Origin: Bog-105 sp965277855
GTDB lineage: Bacteria > Acidobacteriota > Terriglobia > Bryobacterales > Bryobacteraceae
DNA length: 64,000 nt
Direction of reading: 5' to 3'
Assembly: GCA_965277855.1 (NCBI GenBank)
Contig: OZ255847.1
Location: 4,836,001 to 4,900,000, forward strand
The notes beneath the pieces were generated by a model. The model ran no database searches and had not been told where the DNA came from. It was given only the letters and a program-made list of their open reading frames with translations. The position numbers and the translations under genes are program-made. Shown here piece by piece: positions 25,769-35,727 of this stretch. The first letter of the stretch is position 1; each line of letters opens with the position of its first letter.

Positions 25769-26604
25769 ACCGCACCTCCATCTAGCAAGGAAGTGAAGCG
25801 CTCTGCGGCAGCAGCCATCAGTTCTGGAACGGCGGTAATGTACCAGTAGGTGTCCGAGACCTTCGCGTGGCCCCACATAAGTCGAGAGACCGTCAATCAC
25901 GCGGTCGACCGGCTCGTTTCCCGATAAGCGGGCAGCAGGGTGCGACAGATAAACGTGTGGCGCAAGTCGTGAATGCGCGGGTTGGGATGGCCGCCACGAG
26001 AGCTCCACTGAAACCTGCGGCGCAGTTGTTCAAAATTGTGATGAAGGGTGCGGTCCGCAATCGCTGTGCGCTTGTCGGAGACGAAGAATGCTTTAAGCTT
26101 GCGGTTTCCAACCTGGCATGCACGGGCATCGCAGTAGAGATTCAGAGCCGTGAGGACTGACGCATGGAGCGGAACCAGCCGCGATTTCCTGAACTTGGTG
26201 TTTCGGATGATAAGCAGATCTCTGGCATCATCCACATCTTCAGGCTTCAAGTGGAGTACTTCAGAAACCCGCATGCCCGTAGCTGCCCGCGGCCCGAAGA
26301 TGGTGCGATATGTTTGCGGTCGCAAACTATCGACCGGTGGCAGTCGCTCGCCGAATACAGTAGTGAAGAGATCTCCTGTTCGGTGTAGATGTGTGGCACC
26401 AATCGTCGGTGTCCGCGACCGAGATATCGGTTCGGCAGTAATTCGGTTTCTGATTCGAACTGAGCTTGGTACTTGGCAAAAGGCCGGAGTACTTCGAACC
26501 GACGTTCCATAGTCAAAAGTTATGGGCGGACTTGCGGTGCGGGCCCATCGCACGGCTAAGTCGAGCGTCACGGGTCCGCAATGCCCGCTCGCATCCGCAA
26601 AACG

Positions 26605-28058
26605 GGGAATGTGCGGTAGCTCGTAGAAAGTAGCGACTCTCAGGGCTCTGAGTCTTGATAGGCTCAGAGCAATTTTCTTATCCGAGAAAAAAGGAGAGTC
26701 GCTAATGAAGAAACCATATCAGATTGAATCGCAGCGAGCGGTGAAAAGGCTGGAAGAAATGGCCGCTGAGGGAAATGCAGCGGTGCAGCTGGTGTTGCCG
26801 ATGGCGGAGATGGTGGGCTGGATGCAGCAGGGAGTCGGGGAATTGATACGGCAGGCCGGATTGCAATTGATGACTTTGCTGATGGAAGAGGAAGTCCGGC
26901 AACTGGCCGGGGAGCGGAGCCGGCCAGTTGCCGAGCGAACCGCGAATCGCTGGGGGAAGGAACGTGGCTACTGCGTGGTGATGGGCCAGAAGGTGCCGAT
27001 CGAAAGGCCCCGCGTCCGGACCACGGAAGACAAAGAAGTCCGCTTAGGGAGCTACGAGATGTTTCATCGCGGCGAGCCGTTGACCGAAGCGGTGTGGGAA
27101 AAACTGATGCTCGGTTTGAGCACGAGGAAATACGGTCAAGCGGTGCGTGAGTTCAGCGAAGCGTACGGTCTGGAAAAGAGCGCGGTGAGCGATCACTTCA
27201 TCGAAGCGAGCCGGGCGAAGTTGCAAGAATTGCTGGAGCGGCGCTTAGACAAACTGCGGTTCTGCGCGCTGTTAATCGATGCGACGCCCTTTGAGGGACA
27301 GCAGATGATGGTGGCGTTGGGCATCGGCCAGGATGGGCGCAAAACGATTCTGGGCCTCCGGGGCAAGGAGCCACTGAGAACGCGACGGTGGTGGGAGAAC
27401 TGTTGGGCGATCTAGTTAATCGCGGGCTCGATTTCAGCGCGCCGCGGCTCTACGTTTTGGATGGCGGCAAAGCCCTGCAGTCCGCGGTGAAGAGGTACGC
27501 TGGCGATGCCGCGCCAATCCAACGCTGCCAGGTTCACAAGCGGCGCAATGTGCTCGATCATTTGCCCGAGGAGCAGCAGGGTGCAGTAGCAAGAAAGCTC
27601 AACGCGGCGTATGCACTGGAAGATTATGCTGCCGCTAGACAAGCGCTCGAAGGGCTGCAGCACGAGCTGATGCATCTCAATCCGAGCGCCGCCCGCAGTC
27701 TGGCTGAAGGGCTGGAAGAAACCCTCACGGTTCATCGTTTGCATGTTCCGCAGCAGCTACGCTTGACTCTGGCCAGCACCAACGTGATCGAGTCGGCCTT
27801 CTCCATCGTCGAACGGGTTTGCTGCAATGTGAAACGCTGGCATCCAGGTGACCAACGAGAGCGCTGGGTGGCTTCAGGTTTGCTGGTCGCTCAGAAACAA
27901 TTTCGGCGCATTAAGGGCTACAAGCAGATTCCACTTCTTCTCGGAGAACTCGAGACTCTGGGTTCTTGTAAGTCAAATATTGCCAAACGAAGGAAGGCGT
28001 CGTAAATTGAAGTTACCTGAGAGCTCCTGCTTTCAACGGAAAGCCGGACATTCCCCGT
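26605..28058 (+). mobile_element. IS256 family element, copy 3
   Basis: Flanked by an 8-bp direct repeat GCAAAACG at 26597-26604 and 28059-28066. Terminal repeats GGGAATGTGCGG and, at the other end, CCGGACATTCCC are seen. Its transposase protein sequence is identical to copy 1, including the frameshift. It is inserted in RIT recombinase B, whose frame rejoins across one copy of the duplication (LAFARFADASGH). Confidence 0.85.
26705..28005 (+). pseudogene. IS256 family transposase, frameshifted (copy 3)
   Basis: Two overlapping plus-strand frames, 26705-27415 (236 aa) and 27388-28005 (205 aa), identical in translation to those of copy 1 at 7342-8642. The frame breaks at the same G-rich spot (ILGLRGKEPLR). 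Motifs LLIDATPFEGQQMMVAL, YVLDGGKALQSAV and STNVIESAFSIVERVC are divided between the frames. Inactive unless frameshifting restores the full protein. Confidence 0.85.
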
Positions 28059-28170
28059 GCAAAACGAGCGAAGGCGAGTAACTAATTACCAGCAATTGCA
28101 AGCGCAAAACCCATCTGGCGTCGAGAGGTCAGGTAGTCTTCGACACGGGTGAGCATTGTTGGTTGGTTCA

Positions 28171-29454
28171 TCATCGTTCCTCCGGCCATGGGGCCACGAT
28201 GCTGGCCAGTCTAGGCAAGTCAACCTTTGTGTAAAGAGTTGTCGTATCCAGACTCCGATGACGCAAAATATCCGCGATCTCCTTCAATGTCACGCCGGCA
28301 CATAACATCCTCTGGGCGGCAGTACGTCGGAGGACGTGAGGGCCTCCATATCGATCTGACATTCCGCAAGTGGCAAACGCCTGCCGGACCGTACGGCGAA
28401 CGAACGCTGCTGTCACCGGTGCCCTAAACGGAGCGCGATGAGTCAGAAAAAGCGCACGGCTGTCGCTTTGAGGGCGCCACTTTCGCAAGCATTCGACGAT
28501 CGCTTCTACGGTGGAAGCTGGAATCGGTAAAAGATCAACCCTTCGTGACTTACCTCCGGAGATAGCAATAACTCCCTCTCGCCAGTTAACATCTCGTAGT
28601 TGAATGGCCGCCACCTCGCAGGCACGCAGTCCCAAGTCAACCAGACATCTGGCAATTGCAAAGCCGCGTTGACCTAAGCCGGTCTGGCGATCAAAAGTGC
28701 TTAGGAAGTGTTCCAGCTCTTGTGGCGTGAGGTGCTTTGGGACCGTGTCCAGGCGCCATCGGGCAACCTTTGGGATGGCGGCTGATAACGCTTCCACCGA
28801 ATCTCCGAACTCCAGGGCACGGAAACGGAAGTAACTTCGGAGCGCCCCGCCAATAACAGCGCAGCTCCCGGGTTTGTATTCAGTGCAACCGTGTCTCAGA
28901 AAAGCAGCCACATCCCGAGGCCGGATCTGCCCGATGCCAGTGGGTCCTGGACTGGTACATCCAATCAGAAACTTCCGAAGCCACATCCACGCGAGAAACT
29001 CGCGTGGCATCAGCTAAGCCTGCAACACCTTTCATATGCGCGTCAAAACATGAAAGCTCTCGATCGATGTCCGAGGGGTCGACCGATGGAGGCGAAATGA
29101 GGTAGCGGTCCCGCAAAACTCGCAGCAGATGCCCCAGAGCCGCGCGCACCGTAGGTGTCCCACGCTGGCACGGGGCCGGACAGCGGCAGTCTACTAAATG
29201 CTCCGCGACAAAGCGCTCGACGAGCACTCCATTGATATCCGAAAGCGACAGATACCGGTTCGTCAGCCATAGGGAAAAGTGTCCAACCACATGGACGTAA
29301 GCCGGACCGTAGCCGGCTGACGTTGGCGCTCTTGCAGGTGCGCGACAAACGATTCAGTAGTTTGGCTCAGCGTCCTTGCCATGAGCCACTTGTAACTCGC
29401 AGAATGAAAATCGTTACTCTCCTTTGGGCGCTTAAAGGGCCCTTTGGTGAGCAT
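28171..29454 (-). pseudogene. RIT recombinase A (tyrosine recombinase), frameshifted
   Basis: Three frames joined in order. An N-terminal piece (SFVAHLQERQRQPATVRLTS) is followed by a middle piece (VLVERFVAEHLVDCRCPAPC, AALGHLLRVLRDRYLISPPS). The catalytic domain comes last (28171-29010), with LVDLGLRACEVAAIQLRDVN carrying the first Arg, HVLRRTAAQRML (H-x-x-R), LRHRSLDTTTLYTKVD (final His/Arg and Tyr). The catalytic residues are all present, but two frameshifts separate the SAM-like core-binding part from the catalytic domain. Confidence 0.8.
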
Positions 29455-29561
29455 CGGTTATGTTTCGCTATCCCTGAAAGGATGGATCTCCAGCTTCAGC
29501 ATCTGCGCCGGGCTTCAGCGTTCCCAAACTCAAACCCTGTACATAACTTCGGTCTGAACAT

Positions 29562-29874
29562 AATGGCGTCCTACGGCGATTCCGCGCAGCGAACGCACCG
29601 TCCGGTTGCAGCGAACGCTCCGTCCGCGTATTATCGATGGGCAGGTAGCCGTCTTCCAGGTAGCGCGTGAGCGCCTGCCAATTTTTGTGGCTACCGGACG
29701 AGCCACCTTTTGCCGCAGTAAGCGCAAGTCGTCACCGGATTTGCGCGCGCTCTTCTCCACCGCACACAGTTGACCGATATAGGCCAGCACGGAGCTCATG
29801 TGCAGTGCAGCGGTGTCCCGTGCTGCTTACACGCCGCCGCCTTCCGTGAGCCCAACAAGCGACCTGGACAAGTT
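29562..29874 (-). pseudogene. IS66 transposase, middle piece
   Basis: Reverse frames give LVQVACWAHGRR, then SSVLAYIGQLCAVEKSARKS, then QALTRYLEDGYLPIDNTRTE and GIAVGRHYV. These match the central TnpC blocks (EVACWAHARRKF, IG.LY.VE..A, L..YL.DG.LPIDNN..ER). Frameshifts separate the blocks. The RIT element begins right after GRHYV; the IS1182 element lies on the other side. Confidence 0.75.
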
Positions 29875-31554
29875 AGCGCCCCGGCTTCAGGAAGAACTTG
29901 TCGTTAGCCGGGATGACCATCCAGTTGCAAATTGGAGTGGTCCCCAATTTTGAGACAAGTGGTGAGCCTGGTCGGAGATAGATTAAACATTTAGCATTGA
30001 CAATGTTCAATCTCTGCTTACACTGAGAGGCAGAATGAATAAGCAATTCCGCACCTGCTCGCTGGGTCAACCATTTCTGCTGGCGCCGAGCTTGCACGAT
30101 TGGCTGCCGGAGCATCATCTGGCGCGGTTTGTGGCAGAGGTGGTTCAGCAGCTCGACTTGAGCGAGATCTATGAGTGCTATGAACGGAAGGATGGACGCG
30201 GGCTGGCAGCCTATCATCCGGAGATGCTGACGCGGCTATTGCTCTACGGCTACGCGATTGGGGAGTCTAGTTCACGGCGCATTGAGCAGGCCACATACGA
30301 CAACGTGGCATTTCGCTACCTGGCGGCTGATCAGCATCCTGATCACGATACGATCGCGAGTTTTCGGCAGCAGCATTTGGAAAGCCTGGGGCGATTGTTT
30401 GTGCAGGCGCTGCAGTTGTGTCAAAAGGCAGGACTGGTGAAGTTGGGGCATGTGGCGATCGACGGCACGAAATTGCAAGCCAACGCGAGCGGGCACAAAT
30501 CGATGAGCTACGGAACATTGAGCGAGCAGGAGCAGTATTGGAAACAACAAGTCGAAGAGATGCTTTGGCAGGCATGTGAAATGGATGAAGCAGAAGGACG
30601 AGTCGGACCACAGCGATGCGATGAGTTACCAGCGGAACTGGCTCAGGCGCAGAGCCGGCTAAAGCGGCTCGAACAAGCCAAACGCGAACTGGAACAGGAA
30701 GCACAGCAACGGCTGGCAGAGGCACAGCAGGAGTGGTCCAGCCGTGGAAAACGCGGACGGCCACGCAAGGGAGAAGAGCCGTTGCTGCACACAAAGGAAT
30801 GCCACAAAGAGAGAAAGCGATATTACCGGGCGCTGCGTAATGCGGGCTGCCCCTCGCGTGCTCAGAATCTCACTGACCTCGATTCACGGCAGATGCACGA
30901 CAACGGGCGAGGCTGTATTGTGCAGGGCTACAATGCGCAACTGGTGGTGGATGCGGAAACGCAGGTGATCGTAGCGGCGGAAGTGACGCAGGACGTGTTA
31001 GATCGCGGTCAGCTAGCAGCGATGATGGAAAGCGCCGAGCGCAATGCCGGGCAACGGCCCGCAGTGGTTACCGCCGATGCCGGCTACTGGGACACCGAAA
31101 TAGTACAAAAAGCGATCCACAGTGGCGCGCGGATGCTTGTTCCTCCTGATGGATCTGCAGCACTGAGAACCGGCCAACCGCGACAGATGGCCAACAATCC
31201 ACTGGCGCAACAGATGCGTGCTGAGCTGGCCACGGAGACCGGCCGCGGTCTGTACCGGATGCGTCAAGTCATCGTCGAACCGGTGTTCGGCCACATCAAA
31301 GACACGCGCGGCTTCCGGCGCTTTGCATTGCGCGGCCTGAGTCGTCCGTGCCGAGTGGCGGATCATCTGCACGACCCACAATCTGCTGAAGCTCTTCCGG
31401 TACCGCTGGCGGCAAGTGACCGCATGAGAGCGGATCGCGCAAGCAAGTTTCCTTTGCCTACAGCCGATTGGCCCGTCATAGCGTTGCTTTTAGAGCGCTC
31501 CATTAACGACCTTTAACCTACGCGCACGTCCCCGACTAAAACTGCCGATCCACG
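29875..31554 (+). mobile_element. IS1182 family element (limits approximate)
   Basis: The region between the end of the IS66 middle piece (29874) and the start of the IS3 element D (about 31555). It contains one IS1182-type transposase gene with about 160 bp upstream. Clear terminal inverted repeats were not identified by eye, so the limits rest on neighbouring elements. Confidence 0.5.
30035..31516 (+). CDS. IS1182 family transposase with C-terminal frameshift
   Basis: A 493-residue frame. The N-terminal DUF772 block (LPEHHLARFVAEVVQQLDLS, AYHPEMLTRLLLYGYAIG), KLGHVAIDGTKLQANAS (first Asp), VQGYNAQLVVDAETQVIVA, AVVTADAGYWDTEIVQ (second Asp) and MRQVIVEPVFGHIKDTRGFR (Glu) are all intact. After FALRGLS the family reads K/R-VRAEWRIICTTHNLLKLFR, which is found here in another frame. 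A one-base change near 31340 has thus replaced the last residues by an unrelated tail. The DDE core survives, so residual activity is possible. Confidence 0.85.
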   Translation: MNKQFRTCSLGQPFLLAPSLHDWLPEHHLARFVAEVVQQLDLSEIYECYERKDGRGLAAYHPEMLTRLLLYGYAIGESSSRRIEQATYDNVAFRYLAADQHPDHDTIASFRQQHLESLGRLFVQALQLCQKAGLVKLGHVAIDGTKLQANASGHKSMSYGTLSEQEQYWKQQVEEMLWQACEMDEAEGRVGPQRCDELPAELAQAQSRLKRLEQAKRELEQEAQQRLAEAQQEWSSRGKRGRPRKGEEPLLHTKECHKERKRYYRALRNAGCPSRAQNLTDLDSRQMHDNGRGCIVQGYNAQLVVDAETQVIVAAEVTQDVLDRGQLAAMMESAERNAGQRPAVVTADAGYWDTEIVQKAIHSGARMLVPPDGSAALRTGQPRQMANNPLAQQMRAELATETGRGLYRMRQVIVEPVFGHIKDTRGFRRFALRGLSRPCRVADHLHDPQSAEALPVPLAASDRMRADRASKFPLPTADWPVIALLLERSINDL

Positions 31555-31636
31555 CCCCGCTCAGGTGCACACGGGAAATGTTTTCTCCGACAGGCTCTGG
31601 TTAAGGCTCAAAATCCATCGAACGGAGAATTGAGTC

Positions 31637-31982
31637 ATGGGGTTATCACGCAGGCTGTTCACGAAAGAGTTTAAATTGGCCGCTGTCCGGCGGCTGGAAC
31701 AAGGGGTATCCATTGCCCGAGGTGGCGCGGGGATTGGAAGTGAATCCGAACGTGTTGCACCGTTGGCGGCGAGAGATGCGCGAGGGCCCGGGCAACGTGT
31801 TCCCTGGCCATGGGAAACAACGCTGGTCGGATGGCCGGGTGGCCGAATTGGAACGGGAGGTCGGTCAGCAGACCCTGGAGATCGATTTTTTGAAAGGGTG
31901 CTTGCAGCGCATCGAGGAACAGCGGATGCTACAGGCACTGGCCGGACATCCGCCATCTTCCGGAAGGTCAAGGAAGAAGTGA
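31637..31982 (+). pseudogene. IS3 OrfA, frameshifted
   Basis: Begins MGLSRRLFTKEFKLAAVRRL in one frame; after GVSI the sequence carries one extra base and the rest (EVARGLEVNPNVLHRWRREM, then ELEREVGQQTLEIDFLKGCL) is in the next frame. OrfA supplies the helix-turn-helix and leucine-zipper part of the IS3 transposase. The frameshift should prevent a functional OrfA or OrfAB fusion. Confidence 0.75.
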
Positions 31983-32848
31983 AGGCCGGCAGCGGACTGA
32001 CCGTGATGCGAATGATGAAGTTGGCGCAGGTAAGCCGCGCCAGCTTCTATCGCTTCGACGAGGACGCGAGAGTCAGCCCCGATCCGGACATGGATTTGCG
32101 GGACGCCATCCAGCGGACCGCGCTGGAATGGCCGAGTTATGGACGGCGACGCATCACGGCGGAGTTGCGGCGGCAGGGCTGGACGGTGAACCCGAAGCGG
32201 GTGTACCGGTTGATGAGCGAGGACAACCTGCTCTGTGTCCGCAAGCGCAAGTTCGTTGTGACCACCGATTCTAACCATGGGCGGAAAATCTACCCTAACC
32301 TGGCCGCAACGATGGTACTGACCGGCCTGGACCAGCTCTGGCGAGCGGATATCACCTATGTCCGGCTGCGCGAGGAGTTTGTCTTCGTGGCTGTGATCCT
32401 GGATGCCTACTCGCGCCGGGTGATTGGCTGGGCGCTGGACCGGACGATGGAGGACGCTCTCACTTTAGGGGCGCTCCGCATGGCGCTGTCACGGCGCGTG
32501 GTGAGGCCCGACCTGGTTCACCATTCTGACCGCGGCTCCCAATATGCCAGCGCTGATTACACAGATCTGCTCAAGGAAAACGGCATCGCCATCAGCATGT
32601 CGCGCAAGGGCAATCCGTGGGACAACGCGACCTGCGAGTCGTTCATGAAGACCTTGAAGTACGAGGAGGTGCATCGTAACGAGTACCGGGATCTGGCGGA
32701 AGCGCGTTCCGCGATCCGTGAGTTTGTGGAAACGATCTACAACCAGAAGCGCCTCCATTCAGCGCTCGGCTATGTGCCGCCCGCGGAGTTCGAACTTTAC
32801 CTCATCGGACAGCAAAAGGAAGCCGCTGCGCAGCAGCTTTCTCGATGA
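31970..32848 (+). CDS. IS3 family transposase OrfB
   Basis: Integrase-type transposase, intact from about 31970; no own start is obvious because OrfB is normally made by frameshifting from OrfA. HTH_21 block: WPSYGRRRITAELRRQGWTV. rve core: LDQLWRADITYVRLREEFVF (first Asp), LVHHSDRGSQYASADYTDLL (second Asp) and GNPWDNATCESFMKTLKYEE (Glu). It ends LHSALGYVPPAEFE plus a short tail. The frame also runs back to 31637 but is not homologous there. Confidence 0.85.
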   Translation, partial: KEEVKAGSGLTVMRMMKLAQVSRASFYRFDEDARVSPDPDMDLRDAIQRTALEWPSYGRRRITAELRRQGWTVNPKRVYRLMSEDNLLCVRKRKFVVTTDSNHGRKIYPNLAATMVLTGLDQLWRADITYVRLREEFVFVAVILDAYSRRVIGWALDRTMEDALTLGALRMALSRRVVRPDLVHHSDRGSQYASADYTDLLKENGIAISMSRKGNPWDNATCESFMKTLKYEEVHRNEYRDLAEARSAIREFVETIYNQKRLHSALGYVPPAEFELYLIGQQKEAAAQQLSR

Positions 32849-33100
32849 GTTTTTTCAGGCAGCGGGAAATCTTTCGATCCGATGTGATTCGATCGGTCCG
32901 GGAACGGCTTTGCCGCCGTCCCCGGCCTCATCGTCTCGATGAGTTTCCAGTTGGCTATTCCTCGGCGGGTTGTTCTCCAACAGAGCCCGCTTTCGCTTCG
33001 CCAACCGATCCTCATTCTGCGCTACAATCGTCTTGCCGGGTCGAGTAATTTCTATCGAACGGTAAGCAGTGTCTTGACTGCTTGTCTCACCTCAGGGGGG

Positions 33101-33640
33101 CCACCCCAAATAGCCTTTGTACTTACCGAGGAATCTCTCCGGCCCGGCCCGTTATCGCGTAAGCGTGTAATCGTAAATCAGCGCTGGATGTCCCGGTCGC
33201 CGACACACGGCCAGAACCTACCGATCCGCGTGTGCGTGCTCTTTTCGATCGGTTGCGCCGGCTTGGTTGCTGTTCGAGTCTTTCAGGCACAAGCGTACTG
33301 ATTGCAAGATTTTTCAATCACTACCATTTGCGAAGGAATGTATTCGTAGCGCTCGCTGACTTCCTCGCCAAGATGGCGCAGCGTCTGATCGCATACGCCG
33401 CAGTGCCTGTCGGCTTCCGGCCGACCGTACCCCAACGCGTTCGCGCTTCAAATGCCCCGGCAACGCCTGCCGTCCGCGCGGCGTATTGTCATTGTTGCTG
33501 CCGCTCGCCGCCGGCGGATTCGCGTCCGTATCGGTATCGTTCTTGTCTTGCTCTTCCAGTTGAACTGCTGGCTCGATGCCCAGTTCCTGTGCAAATAATC
33601 ACAACTGATCCGCGCTCAATTGCTCACTGCGAGTGCCGCT
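33101..33640 (-). pseudogene. IS66 transposase, N-terminal piece
   Basis: Reverse frames give TRSEQLSADQL, LFAQELGIEPAVQLEEQDKN, RGRQALPGHLKRERV, ERYEYIPSQMVVIEKSCNQY and AIWG/KYKGYLG blocks. These follow the order of TnpC N-terminal, zinc-finger-like and linker parts. Frameshifts are frequent. It ends at GKYKGYL where IS3 element D begins, and the next IS66 block (VACWAH) is 3.2 kb away at 29874. The first residues are cut by the IS1634 element. Confidence 0.7.
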
Positions 33641-35666
33641 CTTAGCCCGGCTTTCGCAGTTGAGGCACTGGAAGGATGATAAGTTGTTATTCCTCAATGA
33701 AGCGAACTCAAAGGTCGGCACTACAATTTGAGTTTTAAAATAGGGGCGACCGTTTTGGTTTTGAGGACAGGCGGCGGTTGAGGCGGCAAAGAGAGCTTGA
33801 GTTTGTGGAGCAGCAGGGCTTGATCGGCTTGCGGTTGGGTATAGCGGGGCATGACTAACCAGCGATTGTCGGTCGTCGGAAGCCAGACATCGAGCATCTG
33901 GATAGTGGCTAATTTTTCCAGCACCGCTTTGGGCGTCAGCCCTGGTGCCGAGGCCTGCAGCCGATGCTTCAAGGTGACGGTCAAACAGTAGGCTAGAAAG
34001 GCGACCAGAATGTGGGCTTCCACGCGGTGCTCGATCCGATGATAGATCGGTCGTAGACCGAGATCGCTCTTCATGCTCTTGAAAGCAGCTTCAATCTGCG
34101 TCAGTTGCATGTAGCGGTCCCAGAGAACGGCTGGATCTTCGGCGACCAGGTTGGAGCGCAGCAGATAATGGCCGTCGCGCAGTTCGGCTTCGCGCAGCTT
34201 GAACTTGTCCAAACGGAAGCTAAAACTTTCTCGCGTGACCGCCTGTCTGGCTTCCGGCAGAGCGATCTTCACAAACCCGAAAGCGCGACCTGCTTCGGTC
34301 TTGGCCGCGCCAAGGCGCATCAATAACTGATCCCGCGGTGGGCAACTGCGGCGCATGGCGCGTAGTTTGCGCAGCAGTCTTACCAGGCGCCGCCGGCGCA
34401 TCGCGATCTCTTTGGCCCGGCGCCCGGCACTCTTGGCCAGCACATAGAGCTCGCCTTCATCCGCGAACAGCTTCACCTCCACTGAGTCGCGCACCTTCTG
34501 CCACGGTAGCTCCAGCCATTGCTTCTCGTACTTCCGCAACCGGCCACGCGGGGTCCCCACCAGGTAGAACGTCTGACGCTCGGGATTACGCATCTCGGTC
34601 AGCACTGCCTCGGTGGGGATGCCACGATCCATAACTCAGACTCGTTCGGCTTTCCCGTACAACCCTTCGATCTTGTCCAGGAACCCGCGCAACGTGGTCT
34701 TGTCCGAAGTGTTTCCGTCCATCACTTCATAGGCCAGCGGAAAGCCGTCAGGCGTGATCACCAGCGCCATGACCACCTGCAAACAGTCGGGTCGTCCATC
34801 CCGGCTGTAGCCTCGCTTCGCTTTGGGATTTTCCTCCCCCTCGCCTTCGAGGTAGGTGCTGGTCAGATCGTACAGCAGAATATCGAAGCGCGCGTCAAAC
34901 AGATCTTGCCAGCGCTGACGCAAATGAACGAACAACTCCTGCTTGTGCTCCAGCAACCGATCCAGGCAGCGGTAGAGACGGTCCTTTTCGGCGACCGCGA
35001 AATCCAGGCCCAGCAACTCGCCCATCGCGCTTAGATCGAACCACTGGCGATGCAGCCGGAACTCGCTGCCCGGGTCTATCAGCCGATTCACCACCAGCAG
35101 TTCCAGCACCTTGCCCCAGGGCACCGCTTCCCGGCCGGCTGGCAGTTTCTCTTCCCAGAACCGATCTAAGCGCAATTGCCGCCACAACTCGCAACCAAGC
35201 CAGCAGTTACCAAAAGCGCGTGGATGCCGCAGTTCCATCCCGCTCAGCTTCACCTGCACACTGTCCAGCGCATCGGAAGGAATCTCGCGATCGCCGGGGA
35301 ACAGACTCATCCTGGCGAACCGCATTGCCGATTCGTCGAACACTTCCAAGCTCTTGCGCCAGGCTGTTTCCTGGCGGTCGTTGATCTCGCCCAAATACAA
35401 CACGGTCCGTTGCGCTACTTTGCCACTGTTCAAGCGACGGTTCTCGACCACGCTGAAATAACGGTGATCTTTCCCGTCCTTCACCCGCGTTTTGCTGCGC
35501 AGAAACATTCCTGCAGGCAGAATGACAGAGTTTGGCTCGCACGGGAAGAGGGTAGGTCGGCACTACAACCGCTTCCGCTAGCCCTACAATGCAACCCAAG
35601 AACTTAAATCAGAAAACCATCGAAATGTTCTAGGAAGCTGCCCTCAACTGCGAAAGTTGGGCTAAG
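33641..35666 (-). mobile_element. IS1634 family element
   Basis: Near-perfect inverted repeats of about 27 bp. The low end starts CTTAGCCCGGCTTTCGCAGT at 33641; the high end, read inward from 35666, starts CTTAGCCCAACTTTCGCAGT. It encodes one reverse-strand transposase gene interrupted by a stop codon. It abuts the N-terminal piece of the IS66 transposase on the low side and the Oar-like gene on the high side. No matching target duplication was found. Confidence 0.8.
33721..35508 (-). pseudogene. IS1634 family transposase with in-frame TGA
   Basis: Two halves in the same frame: 35508-34636 (MFLRSKTRVKDGKDHRYFSV ... DILLYDLTSTYLEGEGEENP ... GFPLAYEVMDGNTSDKTTL) and 34632-33721 (MDRGIPTEAVLTEMRNPER ... 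QLTQIEAAFKSMKSDLGLRP). The only break is a TGA at 34636-34638 where the family has Trp in a V-W-V-MDRGI motif, so a single TGG-to-TGA change explains it. Everything else looks intact, meaning recent inactivation, or a Trp-read TGA if the code were different, for which there is no other sign. Confidence 0.85.
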
Positions 35667-35727
35667 TCGCGCAAGCCGATCCCTTGCAAGCGGGGAACGA
35701 CGGTGAGACCCTACATCGCTGGCGCGA

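Larger units (their letters stand above)
25765..28174 (-). pseudogene. RIT recombinase B, split by IS256 copy 3
   Basis: The N-terminus MMNQPTMLTRVEDYLTSRRQ starts at 28174, overlaps the stop of recombinase A, and is cut by an in-frame TAG after AIAGN. IS256 copy 3 lies at 26605-28058. The gene resumes with RFADASGHCGPVTLDLAVRW and the catalytic blocks RAATGMRVSEVLHLKPEDVD, LIIRNTKFRKSRLVPLH, RIHDLRHTFICRTLL and SRLMWGHAKVSDTYWYI. Several further frameshifts are present. Confidence 0.75.
25288..29560 (-). mobile_element. RIT (recombinase-in-trio) element, interrupted by IS256
   Basis: Three consecutive reverse-strand tyrosine recombinase genes overlap end to start: the first stop overlaps the second ATG near 28171, and the second and third overlap as GTGA at 25765-25768. 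This is the diagnostic layout of RIT elements. IS66 sequence stops at about 29560 and resumes at 25287, so the trio is an insertion into IS66. No clear terminal inverted repeat was found by eye. All three genes are broken, and the second holds an IS256 copy. Confidence 0.7.
31555..33100 (+). mobile_element. IS3 family element D
   Basis: Imperfect terminal repeats: CCCCGCTCAGGTGCACAC starting at 31555 and, read inward from 33100, CCCCCCTGAGGTGAGACA. IS66 sequence resumes immediately outside the right end (33101). It holds OrfA and OrfB on the plus strand, and downstream of OrfB a GC-rich hairpin near 32903-32926 that may terminate transcription. Confidence 0.65.

Noticed and set aside
29873..30217. 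114-residue reverse ORF at the left of the IS1182 element
   Set aside because: Mostly antisense to the start of the IS1182 transposase and unrecognised; not supported as a gene.
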